Part shown: positions 23,248 to 35,300 of the stretch, piece after piece
How the letters are laid out: each line of letters opens with the position of its first letter
Numbering within the stretch: position 1 is the first letter of the stretch
Assembly: GCA_010015655.1 (NCBI GenBank)
Contig: ML976690.1
Location: forward strand, 305,503-369,502
Length of the DNA: 64,000 nucleotides
From: Bimuria novae-zelandiae CBS 107.79
Lineage: Eukaryota > Ascomycota > Dothideomycetes > Pleosporales > Didymosphaeriaceae
Reading direction: 5' to 3'
Translations under genes and position numbers: made by a program
Notes under the pieces: generated by a model
What the model saw: only the letters and a program-made list of their open reading frames with translations
Told to the model about the DNA's origin: nothing
Database searches by the model: none

Positions 23248-25330
23248 TACCGTGCCCGACGGGCTCGTGCACCAATACCAACATGTTCACCACTACAGAG
23301 GTTATTGTAAGCGCTATAAAAGCGATTATCGCGAGATTTTTTGTTATTCTCACTCTATAGAGGCGTACGAACAAGTTGTACTATCTAAGTTTTTGCAAGA
23401 GAGTGATTGCGCGACCGCGAGAGCTGACTTTAGGTGGAGGTGTTGGTGCAGCTTCTAGGGACGACGGATGAGCTGCAGCACCGCCCTTAGCTCGTTTTAG
23501 CTTGCGCTTTGTTAAAGGTGCTTTTGAAGCTTTGCGCTTGCCTCTTTGGGTAATTTTAGAGGCCTGCCTGGTGTTTTGAGCAGCTTTTCTGGCATCCCGG
23601 GCAGCCACCTGTTCGGCCTTCATCTAATCTCGCACCTCCTTAGCTCTCTCTCTCGCCACACGACGCTCCTCCTTCTCTTGCTCCTTAAGGAGCTTGGCAG
23701 CAGCTTAAAGCTCCTTTCTATTTAATTTTACTAGACTCTCCTGCTCCTCTTAGTGTTGCTTTTCTGCCTCACGCTCACGTGCTCGCTCGAACTTAGAGGG
23801 CGACTAGAAAGTAGCACCACCGTGGTACTCCTCCTTGCGCTATAAATCGAGACGTTTGCCAGCGTTCTTACGCTGCTTCTTAGTAGTAAGAGCATCCCTT
23901 AGGCCGCTATTCTCATGGTGTAGTAGCTCGTTTTGAACCTAAAGTTGGTGTAGCGTTTGGGAGAGCTTCTGCGAGGTCTCCGCCGAGGTATCCTTCACTG
24001 CAGCACGTACGAGACGCTCCATCTGCCTCCAGTCCTTGGGCGAGAGGGCTGAGGGCCGTGCCTTACTCTCATCGTCTTCCTGTTTGCGGAAAGGCTCGAG
24101 TACGACGTCAGCCTTTATAGGGGCTATACTAGTGGCTTTAAACGCCTTAAGGACAAGTTTTATCGTAAACGTAGACTTTTAAACATTTTATAATAGCAGG
24201 AAGAAGTCTTCCTTCTAGATAACTAATAACCTCTATGTTTTAAAGAAGTAATTAGTAAGCTTAGTAAAGTAATTACTACTAAAAGGTTTAAAGCAAACTA
24301 TATTAAGAGGCTATAATATATAGGTTAAGTAAAAGGGAAATATAGCTAGTAGTATTTTATAAGCCTTGTAGTATTTAATAAAGTCTATTTAAAGGTAGCT
24401 ATCGTGGCTATTAAGTATAAAAAGGCGCTAAGCTTAGCTAAGATATATCTTTTATTTTATTTCGCGATTAAAAACCTACTCTAACTAGGCTAATTTAATA
24501 TTATTATTTATTTATTCTATTAGTAAAAAGCTTATAAACACGCTATACTTTCTTACTTTAATTTAAGCTACTAATAAGGGTTAAAGTATATAGTTAGCTA
24601 ATAAGTATATAAGGGCTAGTGGCAAAATACTTTTATTTACTTTAATATTACTATAAATATTACTTACTTTTAAAGCTATTAAAATCGCTACTTAAATTTT
24701 CTTTTCTTTTTATTAAAACTAACTAAATACCTATTTTAAGTATCCTATAACGTACTCCATATGCGAGCTGGACACATAAGCGAGCTGGACACTCTGCTAA
24801 GACCCTACCAAAAGCTCTACTCTACACGATAGTATAGAACGTATAAAAACAGTTATTAGGAATTGTAGTAGGCTAATCTATTTAGAATCTACTTCTATAG
24901 CTTGCTTATAGGTGCGCGAGTTATGCCTAGGCTCGCCGCAGCGTCCACAGCGTCGTTGAGTTGATTCGCCCTTACTAGCGCGTACCCGCTTCTTCGCCTT
25001 CTTCCTATTACTACGCGCCTTAAAGTCCTTTACGGTAGCTAGTCGTAGGCCTTCTTTGGCTATTAGAACTCCCTTACGCTGTACACGCTTTCTTTTATAC
25101 GATTTATGTCGCGTGGCAGCCTTATTAGTAGCTTTAAGCTTAGCGTTACGCTTAGTTATTAATATTAGAGAATGCGCTATTAGCTTAGCGCCTTTTACTA
25201 TCTTCTTAAAGGCCTTAACTATTAAAGTTAGGGAACTATCTAGGTGCCTCTAAATCCTCTACTTTACTAGCGTCGATTGCGACCCTAATTCTAGGGTGTT
25301 TTTTAGTGTTTGCGACTGCTACTTACTGTA

Positions 25331-25470
25331 ATCTATACAACCTCACTTGCCATTGCTAATAGTGGTGTTAAGTAACGCTTTGATTGGCGGCGTAGGCTCT
25401 CACGTGCGGAGTAAGAGGGAATGTGGAGGTATGCTCCCGCTCGTTTCCTCTGCTTAGCAGCGTGTCGGCC
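25331..25470 (-). repeat. split direct repeat a (B2), outer end of the Ngaro-like element
   Basis: 140 bp. Matches 25702-25841 at equal length, with differences that are C/T or G/A transitions. It is the less RIP-altered copy. Confidence 0.85.
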
Positions 25471-25553
25471 CAATCGCAGACTATGTAGAAAGCAAATATA
25501 ACTAACTATATCTCTATTAATTATTAAACGCTAGGTACTAAGGGAGAAGGAAG

Positions 25554-25700
25554 GGTGAAATTTGCGCAGTATTCGTACGAATTTCTGCAGTGGCAATAAG
25601 GTAGTAGGTAGATAGGGGGCATTGTCCGAATGCATCGCTTCTTTATAATGCTGCACTTCTTTGTGTAGTGCTTGGCGGCTCGATCGAGTATAGAACCTTT
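25554..25700 (-). repeat. split direct repeat b (A2)
   Basis: 147 bp. Matches 29703-29849 and contains the palindrome ATTCGTACGAAT. It directly abuts repeat a'. Confidence 0.85.
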
Positions 25701-25701
25701 T

Positions 25702-25841
25702 ATCTATATAACCTTACTTGCTATTGCTAATAGTAGTGTTAAGTAACGCTTTAATTGGCGGCGTAGGCTCTTACGTGCGGAGTAAGAGGGAATATAGAAA
25801 TATACTCTCGCTTATTTCCTCTACTTAGTAGCGCGTTAGCC
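25702..25841 (-). repeat. split direct repeat a' (B1)
   Basis: 140 bp copy of 25331-25470, more heavily RIP-altered. Confidence 0.85.
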
Positions 25842-28800
25842 ACTCCTACGCTATTTATTATTATTATTTTAGGTTTAGGTTAAGTGGTAAGGTCTAGCCT
25901 GTAAGGAACTATTTTTGTAGGGCGAATAGCTAATGTAGGTTAGTCTTATAGTAGCGTCTTACTGCATCCGAGGACTATCTGCCTAAGGTCTGTATCTGTT
26001 CCACGGTGAGGTGTTAATCGTAGGCGTGTTGTGCCGCCCCTTTGCGGAAGCTATAGCCTGTATAGCCTAGAGCACTTCTGCCGCATCTCTAAAGGCGGGC
26101 TAATAGTAGCTGTAGCACTCTTGCACGTGTGAAGGCTCCGTTATAGAGGCAAAAGAGCGGCTAATTGTCCTCTAGCTAGCTCTGTGACGGAGAATAGCCC
26201 TAGCCCTGTTACGGGAAGCAATTTTAGTCCTATTACGGGAAAGAGTCCTATTGCAGGAGGTTTGCTATGTGCTAGCTTAGGCAGGTAGCGTCGTACGATA
26301 CTGCAATAACTATATTTACGCCTTTGTTATTAAGGTCTATCTTGCTCCGTGGAAGATGCAAAATAAAGTAGTCTCTTGTTGCTAAGCCCGTTACGCAGCG
26401 GCGGGTAAGATTTTCTATACAGAAACGTCTTATATCTTTAAGATCTAAATCTTTATAGGTAAATTTACCTATTCTTAAAAAGCCTGCAAAGGCTAGTAAG
26501 AACGCTACGTTTAAATTAACTATATTTACTAGGTGCTCTCCGCTAGATGCTCTCTCTAAGAGTATATTAATTAACGTGTCTCTCGTAATTAGTACTTAAT
26601 TATGCCTTAACTTCTTTAGAAATAGGTTCTTTGCGCCTTGTATAAGCCTTTAGACATAACTACTATCGAATACATCGACTAGGAGGTCGAGATCTATATA
26701 AACTAATTACAAAGCTGCGACGTAGCTCTAGATTATTATGCTATTAATTTAGCCTTATAGCGAGAGGTTACTACTGTTTGCCCGTTTTACTATTTAATAA
26801 CCAAGGCTAGTGCGCGTTACTAGCTATTTTAGGAGATTATTTAGCGCGCAGAACTGCTCGTAGAACTTAGCTACTAAGCTATAGTTCCGTCTTATGTTAG
26901 GCTTAAGGCCTGCCTATAGCAGCTTAGCGTATAGGTAAGACTTAGTTACTAATCGTACGAGCTTAACAAACTCTAGGGGCGGTTCAATAGGAAGGGCATT
27001 TACCAGTTTTTAGTAAAGTTAGCTATAAGGGGCTAGTTAAATTATAATAAGGCATTAGCAAGAGTATTATCCCGCGTTAAGATCTATTATAAGTATAGGG
27101 TAACGTCCGTTGCCGTAGCTTGTATAAGGGTTTCGCGGAGGTAATCCATAGAGGCCTGTCCTCGGGTGGTTCCATCCTTTAGGCCGGTCTCTGCCGTTGT
27201 GTTGTCCGTATAGACGATCACCATGCTATGCGCCTAGTTTACGCCCTAGAGCTTAAAGGCTAGCTTAATTACGCGAATCTCTAGTGCGTTTATCTAGAGA
27301 CTTTGTTCGTCTCGCTTAAGCTTATATAAGAAGGCGTGCTGTTACGGCACCTTCTTTAAATAGGACTACTAGTCCCCCTGTGCGGGGTTGCCTGTGTACC
27401 AAAAGGCGCCCATCGCTCTATTTAATGCGTCAGTAAAGAGATAATAGACAGGGCGGCTGGCATCGTTAAATAGCTATATTCCGTTAAACTATAGTAGCAG
27501 GTCTCTCCACTAGGTTAGGTCTTTAGTTACACCTTTAGTAAGTAGGCGGAAGCTTCTAGGCTTCGCGAATATAGCTATGTAATCCTATAGTTGTCTTAAG
27601 AACGTACGTCCTAGCGTAACGACTTAGCTATAGAAGCTAAGGAATCTAGCTATCTTATAGGCTTATAGCTATATAAGTCTATTATTAGCAAGCGCTATTA
27701 AGACTAGCTAAATTACCTTATTAAATTTTCTTTTAGGAAGGCGAGCTATTATAGAGATTATATTAATCTTAACTCCTAAGCCCTCTATAGTAGTGCCTGC
27801 GGCGTCTTTAGTGCCGTTACGGCGTAAGCCTAGCACGTTAGTAATTACGTTATAGTCTTTATTAATTAATTAAAGTACTTCCTCCGCTAGTGTTGCTAAC
27901 GGCTCAAGGACGTATATAAAGTCGTCTAAATAGTGTATAAGGTACTTTTATCTAAGGTGTAACTAGAGCACCTAATAGAAGCCTTCTACGAATAAGTTAA
28001 ATAGGAAGGGTGCTATACGTAGGCTAAAAGGGAGGTAGTTCTTATAGTAGAACTAGCCTTACCACTAGAAGCTAAGTAGCCATTATTAGTGTGGTGCTAC
28101 TAGTATCATCCTAAAGGCGTCCTTAAGGTCCTTTTTAATAAAAAGGGCTCCTCTACCTGCGTGGCGTACTAGCTTAAAGATGTCTTTTACTGTAGTGTAG
28201 TATAGTGTAGCGACGTTAGGGTGTATCCAGTTATTAACTAAGTCACCTATAAGATAAAAGAGATAATGTATTTATCTCTATCCTCCGTCTGCTTTAGGTA
28301 CTAGTCTAAGTAGGGAGCTGTAAAATAGGAAGTCTCTATTATACTAAAAAATCCTTCCTAGCCGCAGGTCCGCATCTAGCTACTAAGTAATTACGTCTAA
28401 ATCTTTGTAGGCTAATAATAGATTTTTTAAGATAACTAACTTATAGTCTCCTTTGTACCCGATCTACGCGCCGTATTTTAGGATATTATATAGGATTACT
28501 AGCAAGCTACCTAGGTAGCCTTCTAGAGCTTTTAGCTAGTTATTAGGTTTTAGCAGTAAAGGTAATTATTCTAAGAGAGGGTATAAAGGGTTGTAGACGT
28601 TAAATTATAGGTACGTGTTTACCTTTAGGCGCTTAGTAATAGTTATGCTTGCTTATTTAAGAATATTATATTAACTAGATAAGTAGTGCCGTCCCGGCGC
28701 AGGTTCCTATTTCTTATAGTTAATTATACTATAGTTAGCTTCGTAGTTTTTATAAATATGCTTCTATTTACACTAGTCTCTTTTATAGCCTTTAGGCAGG

Positions 28801-29702
28801 TTGTAGTTCTCGCAGATAACTAATTTATTATTTAGGAGTAATCCTCCTAGACCCCCACCTAGTAGAGGCCTGGTGCGCTTCGCGCTGCGAAGTGTGGATA
28901 GGTTGAAATAGTGACTAGTCTATTTATCTAGTACCTTCTGCTAGCTATTAGGATCTAGCTCTTGCTTTGCTAGGGCGTGTTCGTGCTAGTTAATAGCGAA
29001 TTACAAGACAAATTACTATTCGTAGTTATACGCGTGCTATATTACCCGTAAAAGGAAATATAGTATTACGGGACTAACTGTCTAGTTCTAAGCCCTAAAT
29101 AGCAGCCCTATAATCTAGATATAGTTTATAAAGCACTCTATCTAGACTAGTAGGTTATTTCTAAAGTTTTTAAGGCTACCGCGGCCGCGTTTTACTACTA
29201 ACTACTAGGTACTTAGGTCTAACTTTGTAACGCTTTATAATTTAGTAGTTCTAGAACTAATAATAATGCGGAGGCGGGTAAGGTTATATAGGTTAAATTT
29301 GTGGTTTAAGATAAGGTGGATATCCTTTAGATAGACACCTAGGATCTACTCGACAACCTGCATTATCTACAGGGAGAAACGCTTACCTACTAAACTACTA
29401 TTATTATTAGTTATTAGCGTAACGCCTTAATAGAGCTAAGCTAGCTTTAGCATTACCTTCTTAGCCTCTAGCTCTTATATTCTTTCTTAGTATTAGAGCT
29501 CTTAAAGCTTAGCCTGTAACTTGTGTTATTAAAGCCCTTTATTTGTAATTATGGCTTTATGGCTTGTCGTCGGCTATATAGGCTATTACTAGGTAGGTAT
29601 TATAGTTGTCTGGCTGTACTAGGGCCGTTAAAGCATAGTAGGGTCGACGGTAGAGGCGGTGTTGCCGCTAGGAAAGGCTAGAAAGTTAGCTATAGTAAGC
29701 GT

Positions 29703-29849
29703 AATAAAATTTGCGCAGTATTCGTACGAATTTCTACAGTAGCAATAAGGTAGTAGGTAGATAGGGGGCATCGTCTAGATGCATCGCTTCTTTATAATGC
29801 TACACTTCTTTGTGTAGTGCTTGGCGGCTCGATCGAGTATAGAACCTTT
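29703..29849 (-). repeat. split direct repeat b' (A1), 5' end of the Ngaro-like element
   Basis: 147 bp copy of 25554-25700 at the other end of the element. The host transposase frame resumes immediately to the right. Confidence 0.85.
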
Positions 29850-31778
29850 CATTTACAGTAACTAGTGGTAGAGTCTGTAACCTAATATTAAGCTTTAATA
29901 TTACCGCTTCTAGGTTAAAGGAAACTAGGCTAGCGCCTTAAAAGCCTCCCTTAATATTACTTTTAGTAATTAAAGCCTTAAAAGCCGCAATAAAGTAAGG
30001 TAGGAACTTAATTTTAGTAATATAGTTAATATAGCTGCGCATTAGATCCTTGGCTTGGCGCCTGTACGCCTTCTTTAGCGGCGCAAAACAGCCTACATCG
30101 AGTGGCTGCAGGAGGTGCGACGAATATGGGGGCATATACAAAGTAATAATCTTATTATCCTTATAGTATTACTAGAATTTAAGCAAGTTATAGCTCTTAT
30201 AGCTATTAATAATAAGTAAACGTGCTACACTAATAACACGCTTCTTTGTATACTTATTAAAGTGCTTTAGCTACTATAGACTAAGCTTATTTGTTATCTA
30301 GCTATTCTTAGAGACTCTAATAACTTAATCGTGTAGTAGATCCTGCTCTTTATACTAAGCAGAGAGGTGGTGCTTGCCCTAGAAGATAATAAAGGGTAGG
30401 AGCGCCTACCCTATCGCGCTAATGCCTTAGATAACTATAGTCCACTCTTAGTTGTCTTACTATACGCTCTTTAGCCTACCTTAACGCTTAGAGCCTATAA
30501 CTACTGCTCTAGTCGTTATTATGCCTATTATAAAGCCTGACTTGTCGAAATTATAGGTGTCTTTGTTAAAGATGCCATGCTTGGCCTTTATGTTCTCTAT
30601 AAGCTAGAACTAGTCTTATATAACCGCAGGATCCTCATAGAGGGCTCTCTTATAGTCGTACTTTCGATTAAACTTAACTTTAAGCTCTGGCTGGCGCTTA
30701 ACAAAGTTTATAGCCTAAAGTTAGCCTACAGGTTTACTATGCTGCTTAGCCAGCAAAGAATTAGCTATATCCTTTATAGTAGCAAGCCGGGGCGGAAATC
30801 CTCGCTTATTTAGCTTAAGTATATGCCGAATAATTACCTCCTCTTCTATCTTAAGTAGATTTATTAAGTTAGGCGTATAATTATATTAAAAAGTAGTTCT
30901 AGCGCGTTGCGTGCTTAATATACTTTAGGAAATATTATAGATAGCTGCAGCGCATTAGAGAGATAAATTTACGTCTTATTTAAGAGCTTAAAGCGTAAGC
31001 TGTATTTACGCTTCTTTTATATCTAGTGTAGTTTATTATTGTTAAGACATCGTGGGTTGTAGTGAATTACTATAGATTTTGGTGGGGTCTTAGCAGAGTG
31101 TCTAGCTCGCTTATGTGTCCAGCTCGCATATGGAGTACGTTAATATTAATTATAAAGTCCTTTTTATTTATATTATAGGTATTATAAGGCTCCACCTTAT
31201 ATACTAAATAATTTTATAATATAAGAGGTTAAAGTATAACTTATATTTATATTATAAATTAGCTTAGTAGCGTATAATGTCTATACTAGCGCTTTATCTA
31301 GAGATAAAATAATTATAGTTATAGTTAATAAAATATAAAACCTAGCCCTCTTTAACGTGCTTTTTTAATATATTTTATAAGCCCCTTTTTTTTATTATAA
31401 ACTAAGTAATTATTACACAGCGTACCTAACTACTTAAAGGCCTATTTGTTACGGTACGATTCCATCAGGTTCTATGCCAAGACTCTTGGGTGGATCCAGA
31501 GTGTATATATATGTAGGATACTTCTACTGTAGAGGAATGAACGCAGCTCTTCCCTTCCTCACACTATTTAGTAGTTCTACCTTTAGCTTAGTGTTAAACA
31601 TAATATACTATATTTTTTACAATACTTTAAAGACTAAATTATTACTAGTTTTACGTAATTCTAAATTTATAGTAACCTTATTAATTAGTGCTATAGTGGT
31701 GTAGTTATCGCGTGTTAAAAAAAGTCGAGATAGACGCGTTGTTTGGTAGGGTGGTGCACGAGCCCGTCGGGCACGGTA

Positions 31779-32376
31779 CGCTAGCTTATCTGGTTGATTA
31801 ATACGTGCCTACAATCGGAATCAAAAATGTTGGCCCAACGGGCCCTGTCTCCTTGAACGACTAAACAACTACGACATTGCGGTCACGCTCATATAATCGG
31901 CAAATCTATCGAGCGTTTTTTGCGGAACGGACCCCGCTGGAACACTTGTTGCAGTCGGTACGAGTGATGATAGACCCTTGCTTGACATGCATGAAAGACT
32001 AGGAACGGACCGCACAAGAAACGGGTGGGGTAGGGAACACATCTATATCTTTCCACAAGAAGGCCGGATTTGCACTGACTGATATCTATCCAGGCGCTTA
32101 TCTGTTGATGATAGTCCACTAGTACATATACGATGTGCGAAGTGTGTCACGGCGGCTGACCCTGCATGCGGCGCAGCAGATGGCCCCAACCAGGGGGTGT
32201 CCAAGCACACCCAGTACGAGATTTAACCCCGAAAATGTATCATGTTGAAACTGTCCAGATGTAAGAGAAATGGTATAGTGGTTAGCTTGGAAAGATGAAG
32301 CCTTCTTTACACGTACCAGTGAAGTCACTGAATTTCGTTGCCCACAATCGCTTTCTATGCTACAGTCAAACTCACC
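31779..32376. other. intergenic region before the NOV-type gene
   Basis: Normal GC with no gene recognised. It includes the promoter of the downstream gene and a tRNA A-box-like string near 32270 that does not fold (see rejected items). Confidence 0.45.
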
Positions 32377-35300
32377 ATGGCTAGCGAAGAGCGTCCTATC
32401 TCTTTGGAATACAAAGAGATCCTCGAGCAATTGGGCAGTGCAGAACCGACCACCGAACGCCAGGCGCACGCTGTTCTTCAATGCATCCGAGTTGCGAACG
32501 GGTATCTGGACAAAGAGACGTTGCAAGATGTGCATGAGATGAGAAGGCATACTAGCACCCAACCAGTCCTACATTTGGCCGAGCAATACAGGCAGACACA
32601 AGCTGCTTATACGAAGGCGTAAGTTACCGAGATATCTGTTCGTCACTCATTACTCGCTGATGGATGGGCTCAGGATCTCTGAAAAGCTCTACTCGTCCAA
32701 GTATCACTTTCTGTATGAGCTTATTCAAAATGCCGATGATACCAAGTATTCCAACGTGGTCTCGTCCAGCACAGTTCCCTATATCAGATTTACAGCTACA
32801 CCGAGCACTCTCCTCATAGAAACAAACGAAGATGGATTCAGGCGTGCGGATGTCGAATCAATATGCGCTACAGGAAAGAGTTCCAAGAAGGCTACAGCTT
32901 CAGACATGCATATTGGCGAGAAGGGCTTTGGCTTTAAGTCAGTCTTCTCCGTTGCTTGTGACGTTTTAGTGCAATCCGGCATTTGGGCATTTCGGTTCAA
33001 ACATGCGCCTGAAGACGATGGCTTGGGCATGGTAACACCCCTGGAAGCTGCCCGCGAGATACTACCACCAGACGTTGTTACGAGAATAACACTCATTTTT
33101 TCAGACGCTACCGCCGAAGGTCACCAACGAATATGCCGGGAGCTCGCTCGTATGCCCGACACTACCATCCTGCATCTTCGCAAGCTGGAATCGATTCAGG
33201 TCGTTATCAATCAATCCTCTAAGACTGCGGTACAGAAGTATCCTCCAAGAGTCGGTGAACTGGGCAAGACAGTACATATTAAGAAATTCACGACGTCTGA
33301 TGGCGTAGAGAGTACCGATGAAAGAAAATTCATCACCACTACCTATAACATCAACCCAATGCCCAAAGACGCCTCCCGGAAGAATCGTACAAAGGCAGAT
33401 GTTGACTTGTCTTTCCCGATAGATGCGCAAACCAACTTGCCTCGATTATCGGCGGAAGGCCATCATGTCTTTGCTTACCTGCCGTTGAAGGACCCGCTTC
33501 CAATCCAGGTATGTGCCATCACACAATGCCGACACGGACAAGCTCAATACGTTCGTGGCGTACTTCTCCATCGAATGGCCCACTCGTTTATTGTAAAGGG
33601 AACTGATCAGGTGCAGTTCATTGTCCAAGCCGATTTCATCACATCTACAAGCCGCGAAAGCGTAACCGACAGCGCCTGGAACACCACCCTTCGCGACGGT
33701 GTGGCACAAGCGTTCTGCAATGCCATCGCAACCTTCGCTACCAAGGAACATCCTTTGAGGCACTTTTGGCTTGACTACGTGCCGAGAGGTATCATGCGTA
33801 ACAGCTTCTGGGACCCTCTATATATGTTGATCAGATCAAAACTACAAGAGATGCCCGTATTGCAGACATGGCAGGGCGGACTTTTCAAGCGACCCACAGA
33901 GCTACGCCGGCTCTCTGACGTTTGCATACATGAAGGCTCTCCTATTTTCCGTGACCTGCAAAACGAGATCTATTCAGCTTCGGAGTATCGCAATAGGCAC
34001 CTCGAGTTGCTGAAAGATCTCGGTTTACCGCTCGTGCACTGGGATGAGATAATTTCGCGGATGGAAGCGGATCTGGTAAAGCTCGACTCAAGAGTAAAGT
34101 CGTACGCACCAAACCATTCTTGGCATCGAGCATGCGCTCAATTAATCTCCAAAGCTCTCAAAATTGAGCAGGCAACGATGGATTCGTGTCGTAAACGCAT
34201 TAAAAGACTATCTATCATTCCCGTCAACAATGGAAGATCGTGGACCGGTGCACCTGATGCGAATCCTGGCGGAAAGCGAAAGATTTATTTTCCGACGACT
34301 GAAGGCATTGAGATCCCCAGCAGCATTGGCTTGCATTTAGTGGATCCTCCTGCTGCTTCAGTTCCTGAACGCAGGGCGCTGTTCCGGATGCTGGGAGTCC
34401 AAGAGTGTTCTAAAGACGAAGTAGTTCGGCAAATTGAAGCAGCGCACAGAAGAAACAGAACATTAGCTCATAGAGATCTCTGCGCCGAGTTTCGATATTT
34501 GTTCCGATTCAATCCGAACGCTGAGCCACTTAGGCCTTATGTGCTTGAGGAATCTGGAGCGTACATAACAACCTCTGCGCCCCTCTACTTTTTGTCTGAT
34601 GCAGAGTACGACACTCAAAACCTACTTCCAAACAGCTTCAGAAATGAACCGCAATCGGAAGTGGCCTACTTCATTCATCACTCCCTTTTCAAGACTGAAG
34701 AGCAGTGGACCTACTTCCATGGTCGTTTCTGGAAAGACTGGTTGCAAACCGTCACAGGGGCACGCTATCATCCTCCGCTCCTCCATTCCCCTAAGCCTCT
34801 ATCTGGAGAGCACAGTATCTCCAAAACAATTCTCGCAGTATTACAGCACAGCCCTGGGAAGTTCGTGGGTATGCTCAAAGCTCACTGGAATGAGTACAAG
34901 GCGGATGTACATTGGGTCCATAAGGAGCTCCAGGGGCTCAAAGTCCCTTGCAATGATGGACGACTAGTTGAGCTCCATAAGTGCTACCTACCGACTCCTG
35001 AAATTTTAGCCAAGCTACGTGTCCTCGGCACCGAGCGCTGTATTCCTCTACTACAGCTTCCCGCTGCTTGGGACAACGAGTCAAGAAAAGAGTGGGATTT
35101 TCTCGGCAAACTTGGGGTCCGATCCCAGATAGACCTGCATTTCTACCTCGAAATTTACAAGAAGCTAGTCGAAGGCGACGATAAACCGTTGTACAAGGAT
35201 CTCAGCAACGCAAAAGATATATTCATAACGCTGTATACCGACATGGCTGGCCTTGCAACGCCGAGTGATTGCGACTATCTGCGGTGAGTTCTTACAATAT

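Larger units (their letters stand above)
25331..29849 (-). mobile_element. tyrosine-recombinase retrotransposon (DIRS/Ngaro group) with split direct repeats
   Basis: Read on the minus strand, the order is repeat b', reverse transcriptase, RNase H, tyrosine recombinase, then repeats a', b, a. This is the A1-ORFs-B1-A2-B2 arrangement of Ngaro/PAT elements. The RT active site reads HYLDDFIYV at 27918-27932. Downstream ARLPKRKF-like and ALNRAMGAFWY stretches fit the RT/RNase H of DIRS elements. Near 25950-26075 the recombinase C-terminus reads GYxFRKGAAQHA, then LGR-SSDAVRRYY, giving Arg and Tyr active-site positions; the expected His of HSFR reads Tyr, a C-to-T change. There is no target duplication, as expected for recombinase-mediated insertion. 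I saw no methyltransferase domain. RIP stops occur throughout. Confidence 0.85.
24755..31135 (-). mobile_element. Fot1/pogo-type DNA transposon 4, inserted in element 3
   Basis: TIRs of about 54 bp start CTCCATATGCGAGCTGGACA, contain a doubled GCGAGCTGGACAC motif, and are flanked by TA (24753-24754 and 31136-31137). The minus-strand transposase has NFDKSGFIIG (first catalytic Asp region) near 30550, YMPPYSSHLLQPLDVGCFAP at 30080-30141, and a C-terminal basic/zinc-like tail (RCGEPRHNSRT) near 24920. Removing the nested retroelement leaves about 1.86 kb. Confidence 0.92.
23250..31776 (-). mobile_element. Fot1/pogo-type DNA transposon 3 (outer host of a nested stack)
   Basis: TIRs of about 25 bp (CCGTGCCCGACGGGCTCGTG...CACCA) with TA at 23248-23249 and 31777-31778. 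Removing the nested element at 24755-31135 plus its TA leaves about 2144 bp, a standard pogo length. The C-terminal transposase tail on the minus strand (23381-23623, Lys/Arg/Ala-rich) is well preserved in a GC-rich segment up to about 24130. From there rightward the element is heavily RIP-altered. Its N-terminal part lies at 31138-31740. Confidence 0.9.

Noticed and set aside
25471..25553. CRISPR-like or tandem array at the clustered a/b repeats
   Set aside because: The repeats are 140-147 bp, present twice each in split-direct-repeat order, and explained by the YR retrotransposon; the organism is a fungus.
32259..32340. tRNA gene suggested by TGGTATAGTGGTTAGC
   Set aside because: The A-box-like string is good, but no GGTTCRANTCC B box, 7-bp acceptor stem or 5+7+5 T-arm can be drawn (CAGTG/CACTG leaves only a 4-nt loop). 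Probably chance or a very degraded pseudo-tRNA.
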